Assembly: GCA_016235815.1 (NCBI GenBank)
Contig: JACRIM010000057.1
Coordinates: 1 to 52,945, forward strand
Source of the DNA: Planctomycetota bacterium
GTDB taxonomy: Bacteria; Planctomycetota; Phycisphaerae; UBA1845; UTPLA1
Length of the DNA: 52,945 nt
Direction of reading: 5' to 3'
Of the stretch, positions 33,339-42,402 are shown piece after piece (the first letter of the stretch is position 1; each line of letters starts with the position of its first letter). A program made the position numbers and the translations under genes. The notes below the pieces were generated by a model. That model worked only from the letters and a program-made list of their open reading frames with translations, was not told the DNA's origin and searched no databases.

Positions 33339-35030
33339 TTACGAAGGACCAAGCGTGACTCGCACCTCGTACAACTTCATTGCATCGCGCCCGTCTGAAT
33401 AGCGAAAGGTGCGCAGCAATTCCCCCTGCACCGCAACGTCCGACCGCTCGGCCACCAGGACGCGCAGCTCCTTCCGGTCGGCAAACGATTCGCGCACGAT
33501 CGTCGGCAGGTTTCGATAATACGCAAAATACACATTGCCATATTGCACGAGCGAATCCCAATCCTTGCCGTGCCAAAATCGCTTGGGCGCTTCGAAATAC
33601 CGGTGCGGATCGGCCCCGGTGTAAAACAAATACAGCGTGCCATTCTGGGGGCATTCATTCGGCGAGAGCAGGATTAGGTCGTAGTCCTTTTGCCGCGCGG
33701 CGACATCGGCAAAGAGTGGACGATACTCTTCCCAGAATGACGGCCCGGCGATCTTGGGATAATCGACAAAGAACACGTAGGCGAATCTTCCCGCGCTGAC
33801 TGTCAATGCGACGACAAGAATCGATCGCATCACGACGCGCCCGGAAGCGCTCCACCTCGCCGACCATTCGAGTATCCCACACAACCCGATGCCCGCGAGA
33901 ATCTCATAGGCCGGAATGACGGTCGACGCGCGCAATGCGTGACCGGATGCAAGCATTGTCATGCCGGCCGGAATGGGCGCGAGGAGAATCCAAACGACCA
34001 CCAGTCGCCCGAGGGGCTGACTCCTCCAATGGCGGACGACGAGCGCCAACCCAGTCAGTACGAACACGCCGACCACGTAGTAGAGCTGCCCATGGCCCGG
34101 AACCGACTGCACCAGCGAAGGATCGCCTTCCCAAAATAGGAAGCTCGGCGAAAGCTGGAGCGCATAAGTCTTCGCCATCGTCGCAAATCCTGCGGCGAAC
34201 GATGGCGACTTCGTCAGAACAAACTCCGATGTTGCCCGTCCCCAGGCCTTTTCGGGCGATAAGAAACTGGCCGCAACAAACGGCGAGACACCCAACAGGA
34301 AGCCGACGGACCCAATCGCCGCCACGCGGGCTATTTCAACAAAGGAAAGCCGCGCTTTAAGGAATCTCCACAGCACCATGGTTGTGCCAACAAGAAATAC
34401 CGGCACGAACACGCGATAGGCGTTGTAGGTCCAAGTCAACAGGCCGAACACAATCCCGGATGCCAACAGCCGCGATGCTTTCGCGCGCTTCGGCTCATCA
34501 TCAAAATCGAGCAATCCCGAACGACACACCAAGACCAGGCCCGCCAACAACATCGTTGGTCCGATCGATGCCTCAAATGCCAGCCGGCTCAAATGAACAT
34601 GCCAGGGCGAGATCGCCAACATCGTTGCGGCCAACAGCGCCGTTCGCCGGTTGCCGAAGCGCGCAACGAAGAAATAGACCAAGGCCACAGCGAGCGTGCC
34701 CGCCATCGCAGATGGAAGGCGCGTGCTCCAGATGTTCATGCCAAGGAGCGATTGAAATGGAATGAGCAGATAGACGAACGGAGCAGCATGGCTCTCGCGT
34801 AATCCGAATGATTCGCAAAACACCGGCCAGCGAGCGCCGCCATGATCCATGCCCGTCTTGAGCAGACACCACGCATCCCATGCGTGCATGGCTTCATCTT
34901 GATTGACACCCGGCGGGACGACATCCAGCAAGGTAATACGAAAGGCGGCGGCCGCGAAGAGAATCAGAATGAGGAAACGAAGCGAGTTTCGCGAGTCGGC
35001 TTGAGTGACTGACATGGCTTCAGTGGGCAT
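33339..35030 (-). CDS. GT39/ArnT-like membrane glycosyltransferase
   Basis: A 563-residue protein with about ten membrane segments and a first periplasmic loop bearing VPPGVNQDEAMHAWDAWCLL; the DE pair is the metal/phosphate site of GT-C enzymes using polyprenyl-phosphate sugars (PMT/ArnT fold). The C-terminal ~150 residues are soluble. It would transfer a sugar from a lipid carrier to a protein, lipid or glycan outside the membrane. It starts 9 bases after the stop of the O-antigen-ligase-like gene, so the two form an operon with arginine deiminase upstream. An ATG at 35015 is an alternative start. Confidence 0.82.
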   Translation of the reverse strand: MPTEAMSVTQADSRNSLRFLILILFAAAAFRITLLDVVPPGVNQDEAMHAWDAWCLLKTGMDHGGARWPVFCESFGLRESHAAPFVYLLIPFQSLLGMNIWSTRLPSAMAGTLAVALVYFFVARFGNRRTALLAATMLAISPWHVHLSRLAFEASIGPTMLLAGLVLVCRSGLLDFDDEPKRAKASRLLASGIVFGLLTWTYNAYRVFVPVFLVGTTMVLWRFLKARLSFVEIARVAAIGSVGFLLGVSPFVAASFLSPEKAWGRATSEFVLTKSPSFAAGFATMAKTYALQLSPSFLFWEGDPSLVQSVPGHGQLYYVVGVFVLTGLALVVRHWRSQPLGRLVVVWILLAPIPAGMTMLASGHALRASTVIPAYEILAGIGLCGILEWSARWSASGRVVMRSILVVALTVSAGRFAYVFFVDYPKIAGPSFWEEYRPLFADVAARQKDYDLILLSPNECPQNGTLYLFYTGADPHRYFEAPKRFWHGKDWDSLVQYGNVYFAYYRNLPTIVRESFADRKELRVLVAERSDVAVQGELLRTFRYSDGRDAMKLYEVRVTLGPS

Positions 35031-35039
35031 AGTGAGATT

Positions 35040-37601
35040 CTACCGGCGGGATTCCGCCGCCCACTGCGCCGCCTCCTTCAACGATTCCGGCCGCGATTCC
35101 ACCGGCACGTTCTGAAAGATGCGAAGCACCTCGCGAGCACACATCGCCCGCTGCGTGCGAATCGTATCCACATTCCTCTGGTCCGGCGGAATGCAATAGG
35201 CGACACGCGCATCGAGGTTCTCCGTGCGCCCGGACGCGATATGAATGACCGCCGACATCGCGAACATCGCTCGAAAGCGATCGGGCACATCCTCGGGCAA
35301 CCCCGGTCCCGCCATCCAATCCGCATCGGAGTCACCCGCCGGCCCATAGACATCATCAATGCCGCGAATCAGCGACTTCTCCGCCTCACGAATCATGCGA
35401 ACCGCTTCGTCGTTCTTCGCCGGGTTCGCCTGGAACAGATAATCGGCACACTTCCATTGGGCATCGGCGATGGCAGGCGCGGTTCGGCTAAAGGTAGATC
35501 GCGAACCATACAACGATTCATATGCCAACGCGGCGAGCGTTGCGGATTGCGCCGCCTCTTTCCAACGGCCGGCTCGCGACAATCGAATCGACTCGGCCCG
35601 AAGGATCTCAGGCTCCAGCGAATCGGCCCATGCGAGCGCATCTCGATTCTCGAGCATCTTGGCCGCCGTCAGAACCTGGAGATCCCAGTCTTCCTTGAAT
35701 CCGCCCGCCGCTTCCACGCGTTCCAGCAAATGCATGAGGTTCGCGTCGCAATCGGCTTCGCGCAGAGCGCGAACCAGACAGTCACGCTGTTGCGAAGGAG
35801 TTGTACCCGGCGTTTCGGCCAGGAGCAGATTGCACTGCGGCTCGAAGGGATTTCGCTTCTCGATGTACTCCGTCAGCACGTATCGCGCTGACCCCGTATC
35901 GCCGGCAAAGAGGTGGCATCGCGCAAGTTGAACCACCGGGTCCGGGTGTGCCGGCCAATCGCGATGAATGCGCTCAAACACTCGCACCGCGTCCCTGATT
36001 GCATCGGCGCGATTCTCCGCGGCCTGGCTCGCAGCGTTCATGAGCGCTAACCCGCGGTCATACTCACACTGCATCCACTTCACCGCGCCCATTCGCGGGC
36101 CAACGTCGGCAAAGATATCGCGCACGCGCTCCGGGGCATTCGCCATCGCAGCGCGGGCCTTGGCATGACCATTTGAATTACGTGCATCCGACAAACCGAT
36201 ACCAAAAATGACAACGGCCAGTGCCAAGGCTCCGACACGAGTGCCAACGCCGCGTGGTTCGCACGATTGACGATCGCCCTGAGAGAGTAGCAGCCCGATG
36301 ATGGTCCAATACCAAACCGGAAGCGTGTTGTAGCGCAAATTGATGCTCGTTGCCTCCATCGCAACCACGGCCACCAATCCCGTCGCCAGGGCGACTCGTT
36401 CGCGCCGCGAACCTGCGCCCGAATTGCATCCGCGCATTCGCAATGCCGCGGCGATCACACCCAGCGGAATGCACGCATACAAGAACCCACCGGGCAGCCC
36501 AAGTTCAAACGCCGCCTGCACCCATTCGTTATGTGCGGTTTCGTCAATCAACCCCTGCAACACACGCGGCCTGTGCGAACGCAGCGGACTCAACTCCTCC
36601 GTCATCCGGCACACGAACATATCCGGGCCGTAACCCAGCAGGGGCTTCCTAGCGAGCATTTCCGTGCTCTTGCCCACGTATAACATGCGCACGCCGTATG
36701 GCACCGCCATGCGCAAATCCGGCGTTCGACTTCGTACCAGCACCATCCCACACGCACCCACGAACCCAAGCAGCGCAAGCACGGCGCCGATGCGCTGCAG
36801 CGTCCGCGGCGTCTTAGGCCACAGCCATACACCGACATGAAATACAACCGCTACGACCGTCCCGAGCCACGCCCCGCGCCGATTGGATGCTGCCAAAAGC
36901 CAGAATGATGCGACGAGTACAAGAATGCAGATGGATACTGACCACGCATTGCGCCCCGCAGGACCGCCGCGTCCCGCAAGGCAGCCCGGCAAATACGCCA
37001 ATGCAATCGCGGACCAGAGCGCCGCCAATCCCGCCGTCAGCGTCACAGGACCAATCGGAATGTCGAGTCCGCCGATGCCGATTTCACGCTGTGTCCAATA
37101 GGTCAGAAACGCTCCCACGACAGCAACCGCCGCCGCGCCGTTCCAAAGCGCCTTGGAACGAAGATCGCACTCCGCGACGGCCCGCGCCCACAGGATGCCC
37201 GTGGCAACATGAAACACCCACCCGCGCGACAACTCCCATGAACCATTCCAAAGGCCGGAGCCGATTGCGAGAATCAGCACAGCTCCGGTGATCACATCGA
37301 ACCACGCCGGCCCGCGCCCATTGCGCTTGACGACGGACGCCGCCTGCAAAAGGAGCAGAACACACAGCCCGATCGGGAGCACATAATCCCGGACATCCAT
37401 CGGCTCGGGGAAGAGAATCGGCAGCGTAAGGAGTCGAACCGCCAATGGCCGCGCCGCGCCCACATCGCCCGGCACATCGCACGACACCAACGTGCCCGCC
37501 GCGAGTGTCACAACAATGACACACGGTGCAATCCACGGACGATACGCTGCATGGCCCCCGCCGTCCGCCCCGCGCGATTCCACGACCGTCCGCCGACCCA
37601 C
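35040..37601 (-). CDS. O-antigen ligase/polymerase-like membrane protein with C-terminal TPR region
   Basis: An 853-residue protein. The N-terminal ~450 residues hold about 10-12 membrane segments with the Wzy_C/WaaL loop signature: RMAVPYGVRMLYVGKSTEMLARKPLLGYGPDMF and DETAHNEWVQAAFELGLPGGFLY (catalytic-type His). The C-terminal ~380 residues are helical repeats (TPR-like) with a mature periplasmic look. Likely polymerises or ligates surface glycan. It starts with GTG one base after the arcA stop, which implies translational coupling. The next gene, GT39-like, begins 9 bases after its stop. Confidence 0.85.
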   Translation of the reverse strand: MGRRTVVESRGADGGGHAAYRPWIAPCVIVVTLAAGTLVSCDVPGDVGAARPLAVRLLTLPILFPEPMDVRDYVLPIGLCVLLLLQAASVVKRNGRGPAWFDVITGAVLILAIGSGLWNGSWELSRGWVFHVATGILWARAVAECDLRSKALWNGAAAVAVVGAFLTYWTQREIGIGGLDIPIGPVTLTAGLAALWSAIALAYLPGCLAGRGGPAGRNAWSVSICILVLVASFWLLAASNRRGAWLGTVVAVVFHVGVWLWPKTPRTLQRIGAVLALLGFVGACGMVLVRSRTPDLRMAVPYGVRMLYVGKSTEMLARKPLLGYGPDMFVCRMTEELSPLRSHRPRVLQGLIDETAHNEWVQAAFELGLPGGFLYACIPLGVIAAALRMRGCNSGAGSRRERVALATGLVAVVAMEATSINLRYNTLPVWYWTIIGLLLSQGDRQSCEPRGVGTRVGALALAVVIFGIGLSDARNSNGHAKARAAMANAPERVRDIFADVGPRMGAVKWMQCEYDRGLALMNAASQAAENRADAIRDAVRVFERIHRDWPAHPDPVVQLARCHLFAGDTGSARYVLTEYIEKRNPFEPQCNLLLAETPGTTPSQQRDCLVRALREADCDANLMHLLERVEAAGGFKEDWDLQVLTAAKMLENRDALAWADSLEPEILRAESIRLSRAGRWKEAAQSATLAALAYESLYGSRSTFSRTAPAIADAQWKCADYLFQANPAKNDEAVRMIREAEKSLIRGIDDVYGPAGDSDADWMAGPGLPEDVPDRFRAMFAMSAVIHIASGRTENLDARVAYCIPPDQRNVDTIRTQRAMCAREVLRIFQNVPVESRPESLKEAAQWAAESRR

Positions 37602-37602
37602 G

Positions 37603-38820
37603 TCAGGCCTTTCGAGAAAGCGGCATCGTCATGCAGCGCGGGCCGCCAAGCCCGCGCACCAGTTCGGACCCGCTGATCGCAATCACCTGCACGCCCGCAT
37701 TTTCCATCGCCTGAATCGTTTTCACATTCCGACGATAGGTGCACGCCACGCCCGGGGCGATGGCCAGCAGGTTCGTCCCGTCGGTGCGCTGTTCGCGGCT
37801 TGCATAATGCTCGTCGCCGCCGCCGGTGCGGATCACCTTCAATTCCTTGCCGAACTCATCGCTGAGTATTTGGGTCAGCGTCCGGTTCTCCGCCTTTCGA
37901 ACCACCACGCCGCTTTCCGCATCCCACGCAAAGTGATCGATCTGCTTGATCTGCTCCATGACGCCGGGATACCACACGACCACGCCGCGATCGACGATCG
38001 TGAACACCGTGTCGAGGTGCATGAAGGTTCGCTCGGTTGGGATCGGGATTTCGTAACACCGCTTGGCATGACCCGCGCTGAACGCCTTTCGTGCAAACAC
38101 TTTGATCGTCTCCGATCGCGTGCGTTCCGAAACGCCGATCAGCACTGCTTCTTCGTTGAGCACGATCACGTCGCCGCCCTCGATCGTAAACGGCCGATCT
38201 TCCGTCGGCGCCTGCGACCCGCCATAGGCGACGGTGTGCCCGGCGAATTCGGGATGATTCTCCAGCACGGCGCGAACCATAAGCGTCTCGCGCACCCGTT
38301 CGACGTAGTGCATCTTGCAACTGATCACGCATCGCCCGACAACCACCGCCGGGTCGCGTGAGAAATAGGCGTTCGGTATCGGGGCGAGTATGAAGCTCCC
38401 GCGCGCCGACCCTTCCAGCGCCGGCCGCCCGGTCAGTTCGTAATACTCGCCGTTGGTGATCCCTGCGAACAATGTTCGCACCAATTGATCATTCGGGAAC
38501 TTCGTTAAGTCCAGCAAGTCCGGCAGAATCGCACCGCACTGCTCGGTCTGGCAGATCTGCTCGATCAGTCGCGTCTTGGCGATTGGGTTCGATTTGAAAA
38601 GATCCAGCAGAAGAACCTCAAGGTACAGCACGCGAATGTCGTGGTCCTGCATGTCCCCGACGAATTCGTCATGCTCCTCCTGCATCCCCGTCAGAAACGG
38701 GATATCCTCAAAGAGAAAGCGCCGCATGTTCTCGTGCGTCAGCCGGTCGATTTCTTCCCCCGGCCGATGGACCAGCACGGTATCCAGCCGGTCGAATTCG
38801 TTTGTGATATAGAGCTGCAT
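37603..38820 (-). CDS. arcA: Arginine deiminase
   Basis: A 405-residue amidinotransferase-fold enzyme converting arginine to citrulline and ammonia. Motifs: FTIEGGDVIVL with the arginine-binding Asp/Glu, MHLDTVFTIVDRG with the catalytic His, and the C-terminal catalytic Cys in GLGGPRCMTMPL. The N-terminal MQLYITNEFDRLDTVLVHRPG also fits. The ATG at 38820 has CAGGA 9 bases upstream; the frame opens further up at 39042 but overlaps the preceding gene. Neither arcB nor arcC follows; instead the operon continues into two surface-glycan genes. Confidence 0.93.
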   Translation of the reverse strand: MQLYITNEFDRLDTVLVHRPGEEIDRLTHENMRRFLFEDIPFLTGMQEEHDEFVGDMQDHDIRVLYLEVLLLDLFKSNPIAKTRLIEQICQTEQCGAILPDLLDLTKFPNDQLVRTLFAGITNGEYYELTGRPALEGSARGSFILAPIPNAYFSRDPAVVVGRCVISCKMHYVERVRETLMVRAVLENHPEFAGHTVAYGGSQAPTEDRPFTIEGGDVIVLNEEAVLIGVSERTRSETIKVFARKAFSAGHAKRCYEIPIPTERTFMHLDTVFTIVDRGVVVWYPGVMEQIKQIDHFAWDAESGVVVRKAENRTLTQILSDEFGKELKVIRTGGGDEHYASREQRTDGTNLLAIAPGVACTYRRNVKTIQAMENAGVQVIAISGSELVRGLGGPRCMTMPLSRKA

Positions 38821-38951
38821 GACGCACGTCCTGCCGCGTAACACCTTGCCGAATGGCAACTTACGAATCAACACCCTCGGTGCGATTCCAAGGCCCCGGG
38901 AGTATATCGGGCGATTTCGATGCGGGCGAATGAGCCATGGTGCAATCGGTC

Positions 38952-40436
38952 TCAGCCGCTTTCGTTGCGGCTGGGACTCACACGGAGAAGTGGCACAACC
39001 ACGAGGACGGTGCCCACCAAACCGAGCAAGGTAAGCGTCCACTCCATCGGCTTGGCCCGCGCCACGCGAACATCATAGTCGGCCCGCGCCGAGGCGATCA
39101 CGGCCTCAAACCGGGGCTGCGCTGCTTTCGCCGCAGGATCGAGCTTCGAAATCTGCGCATCGTAATTTTGTCGCAATTCCTTCGCGAAGGGTTCCCAGTC
39201 GATGGATGCCGCCGACAACCACTGCGGCCACGTCACCTGCCCCGTCGCGACGATCAGCAAAAGGACAAACCCCGGCCACAATCGTCTCCACAAGAAGCAG
39301 CACACCAACAAATACGGAAGGATGAGCAAAATGAAGCGATCGTGAACACGCGTGGGGATGCTCACAAAGGCAAGCATGACCAGCGCCGTCCACACGATCA
39401 GCCCGCGACCGTCCGCCCCCCATCGACGGATCATCCACACAAAGCCGGCTGCCAATGCGATTCCCAATCCCGCCTGTCCCCACGCCGCCCGCGTGATCCC
39501 CAGCCAGTGCACCGTCTCATCCACCGACCCGGTCACCAGACACACCAAATACCACACGTTGAACGCCATCAGCGTCGTCAGCCCCTTGGAATGCTCAAAC
39601 AGGTTCGCCTGATAGCTCTGCCGCCACCACGCCGCCCCGCTGTGCAATGTGAACGGCATCGCAAGGACAAACAGCGTTGCCGCCGCAAGGAGTCCCGCGC
39701 GAATCACCGCCGCGTGCGGCCGAACGGTTATCACGGCCAAGGCCCACACGGGAATGAGCGCCGCGGCCTGCGGCTTCATCGCCGCCGTGACGCCGAAAAG
39801 CACACCCGCCAACGCCCACCGCCCCGCGACCATCGCCCAGAGCATCCAGACCGCCGGCGCCAACACCCACGTATCCACCTGCCCCCAGAAGCACGACACC
39901 AACCAAATCGGCGGCGCAAGAATCGCCCATCCAAAAGCCCACCGCCCCGCAATCGCGCCGCGATAATGCGCCACCAGCCGGGCACAACCGAGTGCCAACA
40001 CAAAGTCGAACAAAATGCTCCAGAGGCCAATGGCAGCGCGTGAATAGATCGTGTTGATGATCCGATCAGGGCTAACAGCCTTGAAGATCGCCCCGGATGC
40101 GCCGAGCAGATACACACACAACGGAGGGTAATTACAAAGCCGATTCATCTCGCGCTGGGCGATCGCCTGCCCCTGATCGGTCCAGACGCTTAATTCAGCG
40201 GGCTTGGGCGGATGATCGTAAATACTGAGCACGCCGTCTTCGACGCATTGCAGCCCCCACCGAGCGAGATCGTCGTGATCCTGGTAATAGGCCACCTTGG
40301 GGCTAAGCAGAATCATGGCGATGCGAATGGCCAGACTGAGGAGGATGATCGCAGCTACTAGGTAATGCCGGAATCGCTCGCCGGGTTTATGACCCGTATA
40401 TGCACGTGCATAGTGAAGTGTGGGAGGCCGTCGCAA
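38952..40436 (-). CDS. GT-C membrane glycosyltransferase (GT87/PIG-M-like)
   Basis: A 494-residue protein with about ten membrane segments. The first loop has YYQDHDDLARWGLQCVEDGV, giving the acidic pair of GT-C mannosyltransferases, then REMNRLCNYPPLCVYLLG, where NYPP is typical of GT87/DUF2029-like proteins. The C-terminus carries a short coiled segment (PAAKAAQPRFEAVIASARADYDVR) and a last helix. It probably uses a polyprenyl-phosphate sugar donor. The start is a TTG at 40436 and uncertain. It ends 131 bases upstream of the arcA ATG, on the same strand, and may be the first gene of that group. Confidence 0.78.
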   Translation of the reverse strand: MRRPPTLHYARAYTGHKPGERFRHYLVAAIILLSLAIRIAMILLSPKVAYYQDHDDLARWGLQCVEDGVLSIYDHPPKPAELSVWTDQGQAIAQREMNRLCNYPPLCVYLLGASGAIFKAVSPDRIINTIYSRAAIGLWSILFDFVLALGCARLVAHYRGAIAGRWAFGWAILAPPIWLVSCFWGQVDTWVLAPAVWMLWAMVAGRWALAGVLFGVTAAMKPQAAALIPVWALAVITVRPHAAVIRAGLLAAATLFVLAMPFTLHSGAAWWRQSYQANLFEHSKGLTTLMAFNVWYLVCLVTGSVDETVHWLGITRAAWGQAGLGIALAAGFVWMIRRWGADGRGLIVWTALVMLAFVSIPTRVHDRFILLILPYLLVCCFLWRRLWPGFVLLLIVATGQVTWPQWLSAASIDWEPFAKELRQNYDAQISKLDPAAKAAQPRFEAVIASARADYDVRVARAKPMEWTLTLLGLVGTVLVVVPLLRVSPSRNESG

Positions 40437-40466
40437 AGTCAGTTTGCTCCATCATCCCATCGAATG

Positions 40467-40751
40467 TTACAGTGCGTACGGACCCGCGTAATGAAACCCA
40501 TGAATCCAAAGCGTCGTTTCGTCTTGAGAGTACTTGAACAGGACAACGAACGTGTGACTCTCGCCGTCCAATTCGATGCGAACGCTGAACAACTGAAAGC
40601 CGGGCAGATAGGGCAGATGCGACGGACGACTCAGGGAAACCGGTGATTCAGAAAGTCGTTCAAGCTCTTCGAGAAAGCGTGACTGAAGGGTGACCGGTAA
40701 CTTCGACAACCGCTCATACGCCCGAGGAGATAACTCAACTTCATATCGCAT
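40467..40751 (-). CDS. RelE/ParE-type toxin of a Panacea toxin-antitoxin pair
   Basis: A 94-residue small protein with the RelE/ParE fold pattern: helix pair YEVELSPRAYERLSKLPVTLQSRFLEELERL, then a beta-sheet FSVRIELDGESHTFVVLFKYSQDETTLWIHGFHYAGPYAL. RelE-type toxins cleave mRNA at the ribosome; ParE-type poison gyrase. Which applies is not clear, but the basic residues and the C-terminal aromatic of RelE are in place. The gene starts inside the end of the antitoxin gene (11-base overlap), so the two are coupled, with the antitoxin upstream. Confidence 0.75.
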   Translation of the reverse strand: MRYEVELSPRAYERLSKLPVTLQSRFLEELERLSESPVSLSRPSHLPYLPGFQLFSVRIELDGESHTFVVLFKYSQDETTLWIHGFHYAGPYAL

Positions 40752-41316
40752 CGTTTAGTCGTGTCTTGGCATCCCCCAGCTTGATTCCTCGGCCCAATGA
40801 AAAATCCTCCGCCGCTGTTTCCAATTCGACGAGCGACAGGCCGGGTAATGCTCGTGCATCGTATTCCGTGCGAAAGAACACTCGCATCGTTTCGTCGTGA
40901 ATGACCCGGTCACCTCGCTCATCCGGCCCCAATCCGGCTCGTGCTTCCATCCACGGCCGCTCGGAATGCGTACGGCGACGAAGTTCAGACGCGGAATACG
41001 CTTTATAACTTTCCCAAATCGCATTAACAAACTCGGCGTCATCCCTTGTAAGACGGCTTGAGTCCGCCGCTTCGGCTCGTGAAATGACATCATCGTTGTA
41101 TTTCGCGAATGTGCGATAAACTTCACGGACCACCGGACCATGAATCCAGGCCTCAATGGTCCCTTTGAATAGCGGTCGACCTCGCACTGCTAGCGCCCAC
41201 CCCTGTACGTAGTACAAGAGCTTTTGGAGTCGCATATGCGTGATCGGCTCCGGCTCCGACTCTTCACACGCGAGCCATAGCAGATATCGGGCGATGTCAT
41301 TGGGATCGGCCATCAT
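40741..41316 (-). CDS. Panacea/SocA-domain antitoxin
   Basis: A 191-residue Panacea (DUF4065, SocA-like) protein: NDIARYLLWLACEESEPEPITHMRLQKLLYYVQGWALAVRGRPLFKGTIEAWIHGPVVREVY is the domain's clear signature. Panacea antitoxins pair with many unrelated toxins; here the partner is RelE-like. The C-terminal ~70 residues (VELETAAEDFSLGRGIKLGDAKTRLNDA) may contact the toxin. It starts with ATGATG and has no SD; TATAAT lies 5 bases upstream, so the mRNA is probably leaderless. The promoter is expected to be repressed by the pair. Confidence 0.85.
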   Translation of the reverse strand: MMADPNDIARYLLWLACEESEPEPITHMRLQKLLYYVQGWALAVRGRPLFKGTIEAWIHGPVVREVYRTFAKYNDDVISRAEAADSSRLTRDDAEFVNAIWESYKAYSASELRRRTHSERPWMEARAGLGPDERGDRVIHDETMRVFFRTEYDARALPGLSLVELETAAEDFSLGRGIKLGDAKTRLNDAI

Positions 41317-41321
41317 GTCAA

Positions 41322-41349
41322 ATTATATCATCAGGATCGTGCTCGTCCA
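41322..41349 (-). promoter_or_regulatory. Promoter of the Panacea toxin-antitoxin pair
   Basis: Minus strand TGGACG (41349-41344, four of six), 16-base spacer, TATAAT (41327-41322, perfect). The ATG at 41316 follows after 5 bases. Confidence 0.55.
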
Positions 41350-41357
41350 CATGATAC

Positions 41358-42296
41358 TTAATCAATCAACGCATTCATATGCGCCGCCACTGAACACTGC
41401 AACGCGGGCAGGTTGTAGCCACCTTCAAGGCAACTGATGAGTCGGCCTGAACAGTGGCGATTTGCAACGTCCCGCAGTCGCTGAGTCATGCGCGCGTAGC
41501 CGGATTCAGTCAGCATCAACCCTCCGAGTGGATCGTCCCGATGCGCATCGAACCCGGCCGAAATGAGCAGTGCATCGGGCTTGTACTTTTCCAGACACGG
41601 AATCACCTCGGCATCGAATCTTGAAAGATACTCCGCCTCCGGCGTCCCCGGCGCCATTGGAATATTCAGCGTGGTATGCTTGCCCGCGCCCTCTCCGATC
41701 TCCTCTGCCGAACCGCTTCCCGGCCACAACGGGAACTGATGCAGCGAAATAAACATCACCGACGGATCGTTGTAAAAAATGTCCTGCGTGCCGTTGCCAT
41801 GATGCACGTCCCAATCCACCACCGCGATGCGCCCCAGTTTGCATTGCCGCTGCAAGTATCGTGCGAGGATCGCCACATTCGCAAACAGGCAGAACCCCAT
41901 GGCCCGAGTCGGCAGCGCATGATGCCCCGGCGGGCGCATGGCACAGAATGCATTGTCCGTGTGGCCCTGCATCACCGCGTCCGCCGCGGTGAGCGCCGCA
42001 TTCACCGCCGCAAGCGCCACGTCGTAGCTGCGCCGACACACGACGGTGTCGCCCTCATCCAACAACCGCCGTCCCCCTTCACACGCCGACTTCACAAACT
42101 CGTGATAATGCGGGCTGTGAACCTGTGTGATCCAGTGAACCGCGTCGTGCTCCAGCACCGGCCGGGCATCGAGACGTGGAACAAGCGACAACATCTCTCC
42201 CGGCGCCAGTCGCTCGGCCCGGGCAATGCACTCCACGTGCGGCCCGGTGTCATGTTCAAGATTGAGCGGATCCCAATAATAGGCCGTGCGCGCCAT
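41358..42296 (-). CDS. Histone-deacetylase-family amidohydrolase
   Basis: A 312-residue zinc amidohydrolase of the arginase/deacetylase superfamily. Conserved: RPPGHHALPTRAMGFCLFANVAI, then VVDWDVHHGNGTQDIFYNDPSVMFISLHQ with the zinc Asp and His, and ISAGFDAHRDDPLGG with the second zinc Asp. Bacterial members remove acetyl groups from polyamines, acetoin-linked substrates or small amides. The bacterial substrate is not readable. It lies upstream of the toxin-antitoxin pair on the same strand, and is divergent from glyA. Confidence 0.93.
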   Translation of the reverse strand: MARTAYYWDPLNLEHDTGPHVECIARAERLAPGEMLSLVPRLDARPVLEHDAVHWITQVHSPHYHEFVKSACEGGRRLLDEGDTVVCRRSYDVALAAVNAALTAADAVMQGHTDNAFCAMRPPGHHALPTRAMGFCLFANVAILARYLQRQCKLGRIAVVDWDVHHGNGTQDIFYNDPSVMFISLHQFPLWPGSGSAEEIGEGAGKHTTLNIPMAPGTPEAEYLSRFDAEVIPCLEKYKPDALLISAGFDAHRDDPLGGLMLTESGYARMTQRLRDVANRHCSGRLISCLEGGYNLPALQCSVAAHMNALID

Positions 42297-42402
42297 GGCG
42301 CCCCATTATACCCCCGCATTGCCGACGCCATGACTACAACCTACATTACCACGTGGAACAGCAGCAATGACGGGCTCCAAGCCTCCACAAGGAACACGCG
42401 AC

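Noticed and set aside
38937-40043. 368-codon plus-strand frame opposite the GT-C glycosyltransferase
   Set aside because: Antisense artefact rich in Arg, His and Pro, with no recognisable domain.
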